A DNA stretch of 64,000 nt from Branchiostoma floridae (Eukaryota; Chordata; Leptocardii; Amphioxiformes; Branchiostomatidae). Positions 26,101-39,100 of this stretch are shown here, piece by piece. The notes below the pieces were generated by a model that ran no database searches, had not been told where the DNA came from, and saw only the letters and a list, made by a program, of their open reading frames with translations. The position numbers and the translations under genes are program-made. The stretch is taken from assembly GCF_000003815.2 (NCBI RefSeq), contig NC_049994.1, positions 1,674,145 to 1,738,144 on the forward strand, given 5' to 3'. How positions within the stretch are numbered: the first letter of the stretch is position 1; each line of letters opens with the position of its first letter.

Positions 26101-27141
26101 AATATGACCACACCTTTGTTATCCCGTCTGAAGAAATCAGAGGTTCACTAAGGCCCAATCTAGACACAGTTTTTACCGATATCTTTGGAGGTGTCGGGAG
26201 GGATCTGGAACGTAGGGGGTGGGACACCCGCGGCGCTTGCAGTCATAAACACATCGCGTGATTTTCAAAATTGCTTTATATGCTGATTATATGCTAATGA
26301 ACCCTCTCGAAGTTGGGACGCATGTACACGCGCGGAAACTGTCGGGGACCCCTGCTAAGCTATCGGGGACCCCTGCTAAGCTATCGGACGAATGCTCCGG
26401 ACCTTTCGGGAGAAATGTTCCTGATATCTTTATGGCGATATTGCAATTCCATCTAGACGTTGAAAAAAGCTGTCGGCGAGAGGTTGTCGGTTTACCGATA
26501 TCGGGAAAAACTGTGTCTAGATCGTGCCTTAACGTGCAAGCAATTGATAATGTCTCTAAATCACTTGTAGCTATTGTAAGAAACTTAAACTGCACATGTA
26601 TCAAGTTGCATTTCTCTATAAGCCACATACCTATTTTCATATTTTACAAACCAAACTAAAAAGTAATGCCGCTTTCTTCCACAGAAAACTATTTGCGCAC
26701 CAGTCTGGGCTGCTGGGCCGACACTGAAGACCACGCCATTCCGGAACTGGAGGGGACAGAACCACGCTTGAATGACAGCTACCAGGCACGAGACAACGCC
26801 ATAGGAAAGTGTTATCAAGTAGCACTTTCCCGCGGTTTCCCCATGTTTGCTGTACAGAATGGCGGGCAGTGTTTTGGGTCTGCTGATGGGCTCAACACCT
26901 TCAACATGTACGGACCTTCCACAGACTGTGCAGCGGACGGTAAAGGCGGGCCTTCCGCAAATGAGGTCTACCAGATTACAGGTCAGACTCCCGTAACTGG
27001 CGTAGATGCCATGAAAAATGGAGTTTTTTGGTATGTCTATTGGTGTGTCTGTGTGTGTGCCTGTGTGTGCGCACGTCTGTGTATGCGCGCCTGTGTGCGC
27101 CTTTCTCTCTCTTTCTCTTTGTGTGTGTTGTGCGGTTTGTA

Positions 27142-27179
<38 letters not shown>

Positions 27180-30100
27180 GTGCGTGGTGTTGTGTTTATT
27201 TGTATGTGTGTATGTCTGTGTGTTTCTCTGAATTAATTTTGATGTCGTTGGTTTGGGGGATAAAGGAAGTTTAGTGTGAATCATAGGCCCCCTGGTGGCG
27301 CATGTTGTATCTTTTGGCGTTTGACTTTTTGATTGTTTGGTGGTAGATATCTTTTGCTGTAAGGAAGATGTACGGACTCTCAGCTGATTCGGCTTGAACG
27401 GTAGGGTTATTTTGTTTAAAGAGTATATAAGTAAGTAAGGATAGGGATGGACGGATTTCGTGGACGAGCATGAGTGAATTAAATTGGTTTTACCTAGAAG
27501 AAAACGTTGAGCTGTTTTTTTTTGGTGACGTATGTTTGTGTGTCTATGTGTCTGCTTATTTTGTGGCCAGAATTACTGCAAGGAAGAAGAAGGTCAATGG
27601 GACTCCATGCGACCTTCCTTTGTACAGCAGCAGAACCTTTGTATCTTTTCTATTCGGCGTGTCATTGTCTAGCTCTTGTTGGAGGCAGATAGCTTTTGAT
27701 GTCAGGAAAATGATAATGTTTCGGTCCCTTAAGAGGGTGCTTTTATTAAAATCTTACGAAGGATCGAAAGCAGAGGAACGATGGATGTTTAATGATTTTG
27801 TCATGTATCTTTTGTCTTGGACATGTTATTGTCTAGCTCTTTTTGGAGGCAGATAGCTTTCAATGTAAAAAAAAAATGGTGAAGGTTTTGGTCCCCTAGG
27901 AGGGTATTTTTGTTAAAATCTTTCGAAGGATCGAAAAAAGGAACTACGGATCTTTTATGATTTGACATGTTTCATCTATTTAATGAGATTTACCACATTA
28001 GTGGAAGGATTGACTGTAAGGTTTTATCCACCCTTTTCGATAAGTGTGGTGGGTTCTTTAAAGTGCTCGACGTGTGGCTCTCTTACAGCACAAGACCTTC
28101 ATTTAACGTCCTATCCGAGGTCAAACATTGCGCGAAGCCTTTCTTTGAACCCCATTTTGACTTTGTTCTGGATTGACGACTAACACAAATGTACTTGATA
28201 CAAAGACTGTCTTGTTGTTTTCCGAACACGAAAGGTTTCACAGTGAGAGCACTGTCGTCTACTTATGACGATCCCGGTTACGCACGTGGCAGCACGTACA
28301 TTGTGAGTAACGGACAGGAGAGCAGAATTGATCAAAGTGGTAAGTACACGTTAAGGAAGCCGTTGTGATCGTTGTTTTTCAATGTCTATCAGTAACATCA
28401 AGATGCTTTATTTTCTTTCCTCCACACGCTGAGACTGCGTTCATGTTGTCTTTGAATCAATACAACTTAAACCCAATTAAGTTTGAAAGACACAATTAAG
28501 TTTGAAAAACGCGTAATTAAGTTTTAAAGATGAGTAATTGATTTTGAAACCAGGTATACACGCTTAAGATTTCTTGCAGACAATACCCTGTTAATCACAC
28601 AATTAGGAATTACGTAAAATGCACGAGGAATATTTAGCATCCACTTCTTTTATATCGCCAGGTTTGCGGGGGCACCAGGTGTTCATCTTAAAGAAGCGGA
28701 CCGGAGAAGTTGTAAGCAAGGCTGTTTTTGACACCCATTCAGGGACTTCAGCGGCAAGACGGGTGGAGACATTTCTGGAAGAAGTTTCAGAGGTAACAAG
28801 AGTTCGTAGACCTCATACCTCCATGAAATATAGTTTGTAGGGGGTGGTGGGGGTGTTTTGTGACGGTGGGGTTTTGGTGGGGGCATGGGTAATAGTTTTT
28901 GAATGGAGGAAAGAAGAGCAACGTCCGTGTTCGTTTTTAGAATGAATGTTTTTATTATTTTGTGCTCTCTACACCTACCCCCTTATCTGTTTCGAAGTCT
29001 TTATGTACACGCTACACATTACACAGTATTATAATAACCCCCTGTCCCTTATACTGCATGCGTCTGAGGCATTTCAAGTATGACGATCATTCTAACTAGC
29101 ATGCTGTTTGTGATTGCCATTTCTGTAAACCTGAATTGATATTTTATATGTATTTTATTTATGAATATCTAGACGTATCAACAGTATATCTTGATAAATC
29201 TTAGATCTTTTCGATAACGATCCGTTATGTCATACTTCTAATCTTATATCTCTATCATCGTTGTTCATTTCGCTGCAGGGACGGATCATAGTTATCGTTG
29301 TTCATGATAGCGGCAGCAACCCAGTCGATCTAGCACAGTACGGATCTACAATTACTCCCCCAGGTGCTGTATCTCTTTTCAGTTCTAAAAGTTCAACAAC
29401 AGAGGTTCTAGGCTGCATCTGACCAAACGTAGCCTGGGTACCATCCCATTGTACGGAGCCCCGGTAGACACGCGCCGCTACAAAGTCGGTGCAGAGAAAG
29501 CTCAATCTGTCCATATAGAGAGTACGCAGATAATCCATCTTTGTGAACTAGAATCATGCGTTTGTAGTCGAAGTATTGAACACATTTCAACATCCTATGA
29601 CAGGGTACAGAGAGTCCTACGCCATGATAACTCAGAAGGGAGCATATCCGTCTTGGTACGTGGAGAAAAAGAGCGCTAAAGGTGCTGGACCAACTATTGT
29701 AGAGGCGTTTATACCATCAGGTAAAGAATATACCATTCAGATTTATATTTGATGCGAAGTGTTAATATTTGTGTTAATCACAATTGAAGTAAGACGGCAA
29801 TGTCAGCGCATGGCAATGTCCGGAGTCATTTCTTACTTAATAAACTATGGGGTCACCTTACCTTGTCTCAGCCTCACATTGAAGGTTGGGGGCTATGGTC
29901 GCGGAGTAATACAAGTTACTTAGGGGTGATACAAGATCCCTATAGCTAGGGCACAGTCAATGCGCCTGATGATACAGCTAGCAGTGCAGACAATTAAATA
30001 TACCTGATGAGAAAAGTAGTTCGGATTCTATTAGGATAATCGTCTATTTTGAATATTTGACAGTTGATTTGCTGCAACTTTGGGAGGCACACACCACTTT

Positions 30101-33100
30101 GTAAAGCTGAGGGCACAACCCGTCGTACGTGTTATTTGTGTGTACGTTTTTGGGGGGACACGTCCGCCACATTTGGCGGAAGAAATGGCAAGTGCAGGGA
30201 GGTTGCACGTCTCAACGCACGTCACGCGCACGATTGCCCTGATGCCCAACTTTTTGGCACGTAGGCAACACGTATTTGCGCATACAACGGGTTGTGCCCT
30301 TAGCTTAAGGCTCAAATTGATATGTTGGCCATGTTTAAGGTACATTTTTAAAGCAATAAAATATCTAAGTAACATATAATTCAATTTTCAATATAATTAT
30401 ATAAAATCATATATAATTCAATATATGTAATACAGACATAATTTAGTGGAAGTTTTACCCACCTAGCTAAGATTTCGTGAGTTACGTATACGGCGGTTTA
30501 AAAATCGCCGATTCCGCGCGTATCCTTACGTACAAATTATTGCGTTTTAAAGGTAACAGTACATCGTCACTCATAGACGTCGCACAACATTTCAAAACAT
30601 ATAAAAGATACAATTCAAAGCCTTCACATTGGTATACGTCTGATTTAATCTTTAGCATGCTGGGGAATTCCTGAGGATTTTCAGCTCAACAGGAGACTCA
30701 CAATGTTACCAAATCAGCTGGGTCAAAAGACGTTCAACGAGATTCGGAATTCCTCTGTCGCGGAGCTTCTCAACAGTTCCTACAGCCTCCCAGGGAAACA
30801 CCATCCGGAGTTACGAGAATTCGTAGCTGCCGTCGTTTTCCCGCGATGCCACGTGCCCGAAGAAGACATGACCGATTGTCCTTTGTCAAAAACCGCGACC
30901 CCATGCGTGTAAGTAGCCAGTGTGTCTATTGAGTAAGCCCGGATGCCTGACTATTTCCAGGCCCTATACAGACCCCCCCCCTGAGTTAAACCCAGATAAA
31001 CTATGAGATCGGGCCGGGGTCTGGCATCCAGGCTACCTATTGAATAGATGAGAAACTGGTGCAATGATCTCTTCCGTATGATTTCGGATTTTTTTATTAA
31101 GGAGTATTGACCATTAGCTATTGATGCATTCTGAGTCATTTTTAAAGTGTACGTCCAGGTACGCTTTGAAACTGAGTAAATCACCAGCATGCAACTCAAT
31201 GTTTGTATAGACGTTTGATCAAAGGATTCCTATGGAGTGGTACTGAATTCAGTTATTTTTTCTAGGGGTACGCAATTTCTCCCATGTCGTTCTTGGTGCG
31301 AAGAAGTGTTCAGTATGAGTGGTGATCTGATACAGGACCTGCTGCCTCCATGTGAATCGTTCCCATCGTCACAACTCGGCTGTTGGAACCCTAAGCCGGC
31401 TGTGTTTGAAGGAGGCACAGAATGTAGGAATCAGAACACCCAAACAGTGGTTTTACTTTTGAATATTCATTTTTGTTCACATAGAATATTGTTTGTATCT
31501 GTAACCGTTGCGCGTGTACTGCAAGCTGTGACCTTTCACTGGTTTTCCATTGTCGCGACGAATCTTTGATATTCTCTTGCTATCTCTATCGCTCCGTTCC
31601 TCCCTCTATTAATATCTATTAAAACAGACTATTTCTTTGTTTTCCTGTCCATGTCAAATTCTGTTTAAATTGTCCTTGTCTCTGTCAGCTCTAATAGTCA
31701 CGTGCTAGTTGGACAGATCTGGCAGTGCGTGCTGAATATATTGGCATCCTTCTGCCTCACAAGCAAATGGAATCCACGCCGTGGTAAACCAATGAATAGA
31801 CTATTTTGAACACTGCTTACAAAAAAAGCATGAATATTTTATTTTCCTCAGTTTGCTACCATGGTGCTGGAATAAACTATCGTGGAACACGGAATACAAC
31901 TACATCCGGTGAAAGATGTCTTGAGTGGTCGGATACGCAGGCTGATTACTACACGACCAAGTACCCCTGGGCTAACCTGGACAGGAACTACTGTCGTAAC
32001 CCTACCGGTCTTCAGCGGCCATTTTGTTTGACTCAAGACGGTAACCAGGAGGAATGTGACGTCATTCCATGCAGTAAGTTGTCTCGTCAACAAACGACGA
32101 TGTTCTTATCATGGCAGCTCGTCTGTATGGTAGTTATCATAGTACAGTGCAACCATTCTTCCAACACAAGATTAAAATAGATATGCAAGTGACAGAATTA
32201 TCAACTGATTGATAGCGGTCACATCAAAAGGAAGATGAAACGGGGAATGATTAGATTTTTGGCCCCCTAGCGGCTTCCCCTGGTACTGCAACAGAACGTA
32301 TGCTCATCTCATGTTCTAAATAAGCTATGGACGTATAAGATCACATGCTCTAAATAAGCTATGGACACAACTTTTGGGTGTTAGGTAGCTCTTGTGCTCG
32401 GGAAGTTTGAAATTTTTCAAATTTTACTATGACAATGCCCTTTTAGTCATTCGTATGCTGATTTTGCCATACCATTGACAATATATATCTTACTTTGCTT
32501 AGATGCCATCATCTGTTTTGACAGAGGTCCTCCAAACTACGGCAAGGCCACTCCAAGAAAGTGGTTCTACCTGAAGGACGAAAAAGTCACGTACACCTGC
32601 AATGATGGATACACCCTCGACTACGGCTCCCCCAGAGAGGTGAGATGTCTTGAAGGGAGCAGTGGAGGAATCTGGGAATATGACAAGCCCGTTTGTTCAG
32701 GTGATTACTAAATACTAGAGTGAGTCAGAAAGTAATGCGAGTGATTTTATAAAAGACTAGTTTCTTTTTAATCAAATGAGTTGAAATTTAACACAAAGGC
32801 AAAGGCATGTATCCTTTATTAAAATATCTGAATTTGTTGTTTATTATTTTTATGACTAAGCTGATTTCAAGATGACCAGACCCTTGAAAGGCCGTCGAAA
32901 GAGTTAGATTTACCTATCCAGACTGGGCCTTTTGGGCCTTCCCTGCACTTGGGGGGGGGGGGGGGGCTCATTCGACCCCCGTCCGTATTTTCAAAACGGC
33001 TTACTGTACGATCACCAAATTTGCAGGGGGTCTTATCGATTGTGCTTATCGAGTTTTATAATTCCTGAAATTTTCATATCATTATGACGTAATATGACGT

Positions 33101-36100
33101 AATTATGACGTCATTAATTGATAGTTTTGGCTAAAACGGGGAATTCCCATTATACCTGAATATCTCACTCAAAAAGTTAACAATAAAGGTTTCTTATTAA
33201 TATTTAAGTGTTATAAGACTTCTGTAGTCAAAAGCCGACGCAACGACGTCAAAATAACGTCATAGAATGACGTCATCTGTTGTTTAGCTATCCGCCATCT
33301 TGGATTATCAACCTTAAATTTTTCAAGATACATTTTTTTCAACATTTAATGCTAAAACCCATGAAAATAGATTATTAACGTTCACATGAATGTTTTCTGT
33401 AAGAAAATACCAAGTAGTGATGAAATCTGATTGAAAATAAGCTTGTTAAACTTTAAATCATAATATTGTCGGCCATCTTGGATTTTGACCAATTACGTCA
33501 TCTCAGCATAATTTATGAATATTTAATTATAACTGTTCAACTAAGATGTGTTAGATATTAAAGATATCTGAAAAGAAGTTAAGTTTAGCAAGAAAATATT
33601 AAAATCCCATTGTTTAAACCAAAATTTGTGATTTTTGTAAAATTTGCCTTTCAGAAACCCGTCGCCATGGCAACACAAAAAATCATAAACTTACCTACTT
33701 TTTTTAAAAAATTGTTGCCAACAATATTTTAGGAAAACTCACTAAGTTTGGTTGTTCTAGCACAAGCCGTTTGGGAGCTATAGGAGGTCAAAGTTGGGGC
33801 GGGCACTTTTAGCCCCCCCCCCCACTCCCTCCTGGATAGGGTTAATCAACATGCAATGAAGAATTTCCCTACCCCATTTTTTGCTATTGTTGTAGACTGA
33901 AACAGCGCAATGGTTCTAAAATCCTCTCAGTTTCTCTTTTTTGTTGCTGGTGTGGAATGAGTTACAAATGGTCAACAGGGTCATTAGATTTGTGGTGTGT
34001 TGATTAAAAGTCTATTTAGTCTCCTTTTTCATTAAGTAAGAGGAATTAAACTTAGCACACTTCTTGGTCATTAAACAGTTAACAACTGTGTGAAGTTTTG
34101 TTTCTTTTGGTTTATGGAAAAGTAGCTTCAAAAACGTTTGATAAACAAATCACGTATTCGGTTATAGCTCTGATATGACAACACACTCCATCCTAGAAGA
34201 TGTTAAAGAGAAACCACTGGGAGTTCAGGAATAAAAAAATTGCATGGAGACCGGTGCAATGGCCGAGTGGGTAGAGTGTTTGCCTCGCATTCGGTAGGTC
34301 GTGAGTTCTATCCCCGGCCGAGTCATACCAACGACTCTAAAAATGGTACATGCTGCTTTCTCTTCTTAGCACTTAGCACTAATGAGGAAGAGTATGGAAG
34401 ATAAACACACATCACTACCAGCGGACCAGCCCCCCGCTGTAGTGACTTGCACAAATGTGTGGCCCAAGGGCTTCGAAGTGGAGATGGGCGCCACCCTAAG
34501 CATCTGCATAGATGCACGGGCAACTTTAACTTAAACTTATAGAGACAATTTTTGTAATACATGTGTAAATTCAGCGTCCTACTGTAATGATAGGTTGATC
34601 AGATCTAGAGGAACCGATCGCCTGACAAACACCTAATGGTGTGGTCATCTTCAAAACAACTCTGATGCTGATTGCTACACGATCTTTATTCTTTTTTTCT
34701 TAACTGAAGAAAATATTTCTAATATGATGCTATAGCTTAGCATGATACCTTCAGAATCTTATGCAATAATGTTGGTTTTATGTAGTTTATGAAGACTCGT
34801 CAATATTTTCGTTCTGTTTCTAGAGATGTGCCATTGAGCCTGAGGTAAACAATAAACAAAAATAGATTTGAAGAAACAATGTCATGCTTGAAGTAACAAT
34901 AAAGAAGCGTAACTAGTTACCTGTGTAGAATCGTGTTTGAACATAATTTCTTACAAGCGTTTCGCCCCCTTTCAGTTAACTATAAGAACAGGCTGCAAAA
35001 GGAGCTACTAGAAGTCTACAGTGCAAGTTTGGCACCTGAAAATGTGACCATCAACTTCACTGGTGATGTGGAACAAATCGTTGACTTGGTAAGTACAATC
35101 TCTGAGAAATTTGAGGATCCAATTGTTTCCAAGGAAGTAAAGAGCCAAAACGCATTTAAGAATGATTTTATTTACCCTCAATTATTTATTGATATTTATC
35201 ATAGTAGGCATTAACATTGGGAGATGGCAGCCTGAATGGCGTCGATATTTACTAAAAAACACATAAATACAAAAAATATAAAGTTTGATATAGATATAAA
35301 TATGTTATGATTTTATTTCAGGATGAAAAAAAAGAGCAGCTTCTTGCTTCTTTGGTCATCGATTTCGTAAGTTTAAACAAACATTGTAACTTTGCATGCA
35401 GCCGGTGTGACAGCGATCTCGCCCTCCCCGGCTAGTGATCTCGCCCCCCTACCTCGCCCCCCTTTAGCGATTTCGCCCCCCCCCCCCCNNNNNNNNNNNN
35501 NNNNNNNNNNNNNNNNNNNNNNNNNNNNNNNNNNNNNNNNNNNNNNNNNNNNNNNNNNNNNNNNNNNNNNNNNNNNNNNNNNNNNNNNATGTCTTTATTG
35601 ATTATGCAGATATTAGGTATTAATTAGAATAACGCACATTTTGGTATATGCACCTGGCCAAGGGATATCTTCACCTCCAACATGCCTGTTTTTTCTAGTA
35701 TTTAGGAACTGATGCATTTACCCGTGTTTCTTAAGACTGGTACTTTACCAGTGTTTGTGTAGCATTTAGCAACAGCTATATCAACTTGCGCGTAGATATT
35801 GTTTATAATGAGAAACTATTATTCACGTGTGTTTTTGTTAGTACTTTGGAAATGTTTCCAGCACAAGAAAGAAAACACTGTGACAAATTGAAAACATATA
35901 GCTGACGTATTCCGTACCATAGGCGGTGTTGATTTATACGTTCGCAGTAGCACTGTTTTTATGCCACCTCAGCTGCAAAAATTGTCTTTTTCATTTCAAT
36001 GTCATGTTTGCACCGAACAATATAGTATCGACTTTCGAGGTATGACATCTTACGGTACGGTAATAAGGTGCCATATAGGTACCAGGTAACACACCATATA

Positions 36101-39100
36101 CGTTACTCCCCAGGTGCAGTATAGTACCAGGTAGCGCACCTGTAATATGTAGTAACCAGCTGCTCTTGGGGGGGGGGGACGCTAAAGGGGGGCGAAAACG
36201 CTAGTGATCTCGCCCCCCGAGATCGCTGGGGGGGGGGGCGAGATCGCTGTCACACCGGTTTAACAATTTATCGCTGTCTGTGGTGATTGTGTCAGCGGTA
36301 TTTGACCGTCCATTTCTAATACTAAGAGGGCCTGCACACAGAAACAGCAGGAATCAAGCAGAAGTATTTGCAAAATCCGTGCCACATTCGGAGCCTTTCG
36401 GGTGGGAATTCCAATTGGGCCTTTTATCTCCTTCACACGAGAAGAAATGAGCAAAACATGCCGTCAGAATGATAATTCTTGTCTGTTCCTGTGAATTCGT
36501 AGTGTATTCTAGAAATTCTCACTGCTTTTCAGATATTCTTTTGGTCACATTCTGGCAGGATTCGAAGTGGCTTGCCGTTTCGGTTCTCCATCGAATAAGA
36601 TAAGAATGTTTCGAGTAATGTTGGAATACCGTAGAATGCGGTCATACTACAGTTAGAATAGTTAGAATACACTTTGAATGCCATTCGATGCTTCTCCACT
36701 TCGAATGCACCTCGACAGTTTTTAACATGTCAAAAACTTTCAGGCCAGCCAAAAGAACGGGGACCTATATCTGGAATTCAGTGAGAAGTTCTGAAACACA
36801 GTACGAATTGCCAGGAATTGCCAGGAATAAAAAAGAATTTTCATTCTGACGGCATTCCGGCTGAATCTTGCTCTAGTGTGACTGATTAAAAAAAGAGAAA
36901 TATGAGTTCAGTATTCTTTAACACATTTTTTTAAAATCAGTCTATATAGCAGCTCACGATTCTCTACCACTGTAAAGGCCAGTCACCACACCCATGGACA
37001 CTTCACAGTCTGATAATTCTTTCAAAGTGTTAGTACAAATGAACAAACCTACAGAATCCAATTCTGCTGGCGAATGTTCTAGCGGCCTGACCAGTGGAAG
37101 AGCTGCTAAAAGTTTGATTTAGTCAAGCTTTTGACTTTGTATCAGGAAAGTGTTTCAGTTACGTTCTTTTATATTGTAAGTAGTGATCAATTGTTATAAT
37201 GTCACGTGGAATTTTTTTCTTAGACATGGTCCGACATTCGTCTGAAATGGAACTCAAAGTATTACGGTGGCATCGAGTCTTTCAGCGTTCCTGGCAGGGA
37301 TATTTGGACTCCCGCATTTACTCTAAAGAGAAAGTAAGTGGTAATTTTCTTCCACCAGATAAATGACGGCATTAGTAAAATTTGCCTTCTACTAAATGAA
37401 TGAATGAATAGACACATGCATGTTCTGCCTGGCACAGGAGGTTTCGACATTCGACGCTGTTCCAAAACACAAAGCGCTACACAATACGAAAACACACTTG
37501 ACTAGCGTACCACATCTTTCATCCGTATCAAGCATATCAAGCTACAAGAATCTGTTGGCTACCTTCCAGTGCTAACCCCCTCCACCAAGGCCTACCAAAC
37601 GACGTGCCGGTCCGAGTCAGCAGCAGTGGGCTGGTAGAGTGGAGAGTGGAAACCCTGACCACCACCGTGTGTGATGCTGACCCCTTCTTCTTCCCTGCAG
37701 ACACCATGGATTGCCACGTCTGTTTTTCATCAACCTCAGCGATTGAGCAAACCATACGTAAGGTTTTAGGATATTTGAAATGAATATGATCTATTTCTAT
37801 CTACGTATTCCTAATATGATAGACCTTTCAATGACAATTCTGGATGGAGCAAATATTCTAATGATGCCAATGTCTCGTACATACTATCCTGTTAGTAATG
37901 CGTTTTAGTTAAGCGTGTCAGCACTAAACTAATATATAGAAATGATATGTTAACTACAGAATGCCATGGGAGGAGCTCTACACACGTGGAAAGCCACCCT
38001 TGTAACACATCATTCCCTGTATCACCGGAGGGAGAATGGTATCGAAGGGACAAGATATTCGCAAAAGACAAGAGAGAAGCGTGCTTTTCTCTACAACTGT
38101 CGAGGATCCCCACGTTCCACATCGCCACCACTGTTGGACCCTGCATCATCCTGATTGTACTGATGACCATCACCTTCATCATGCCCATAGACAAGGGAGA
38201 CCGGATCGCCTTCGGAGTGACCATTCAACTCTCCATGGTCGTGTCTCTCGTGTTTGTCACGGAGGTACTTCCTGTCAAGGGGGCTCTGCCATTTTTTGGT
38301 GAGTACAAACATTTGTATGATAATTATATGATAATGTTTAAACATGACGTTTCTATCCTTTATTGAATACTATTCTTAACAAATGTTTCCCCTTAGAAAT
38401 TTAATTTCTTATGAGTTCTGTGAATTGTTATATTTCATTATCTGAAATTTCACAGCCACTCTTATCATCGTGTGCATGGGCATTATGGGACTGTTCCTCT
38501 TCATCACCATGGCCGTCATCTACATCCACGGAAAAGAGGGGAGCCTGTCTCCGCTGGCGAAGGATATCTTTCTCCACTACATGGCAAGGTACTGGAGTCA
38601 TTTCTATACCATTGATGTCCATGAGATGATGCGCCCGTATTTATTTACTCTATTCTTGGGGTTTCAATGGTCGTTATTATTGATTGCAGTTAACAACGTA
38701 TAAACATAGGGTAGAATGACGCAATGTGTCTTAGGAAACACTGAGAAAGTTTGGGGAATATTTGATAATAAGTAATTATACTGCAGTACTAGGCCTCCAT
38801 TAAGCTTACTTTAGAATTGCAGCTTTCTTTTCGATCAACGGCAGATCGTAGGCGTACAAGTTTCATGATGTTGCTTTGAAGACACTTGAATCGTGAAAGG
38901 CATCATAATTTTATATCTTATATCTTTTGTAAAGGATGTTACTTCTGGGAGATCTCACCGAGGAGAAACAAGCCAACATGGGCACCGGTATCGGCGAGGA
39001 GACCCTGACCAACCAGCCTGCCGTAGAGATTACCAACACCGCCTTTGAAGACATGTCCGCGGAGGATAGAGAAAGAGGCGCTGAAATTTGGTTTCGGAGC

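Noticed and set aside
26258-26659. 133-aa plus and 117-aa minus ORFs
   Set aside because: Both lie in a TA-flanked MITE with an internal tandem duplication.
29449-29679. Possible extra ILEI exon between 29364 and 29603
   Set aside because: Joining exon 6 directly to exon 7 gives the correct phase and the continuous family pattern; candidate frames in between contain stops or no similarity.
35392-35601. 69-aa ORF crossing the N gap
   Set aside because: The middle is unknown sequence and the rest is poly-C transposon DNA.
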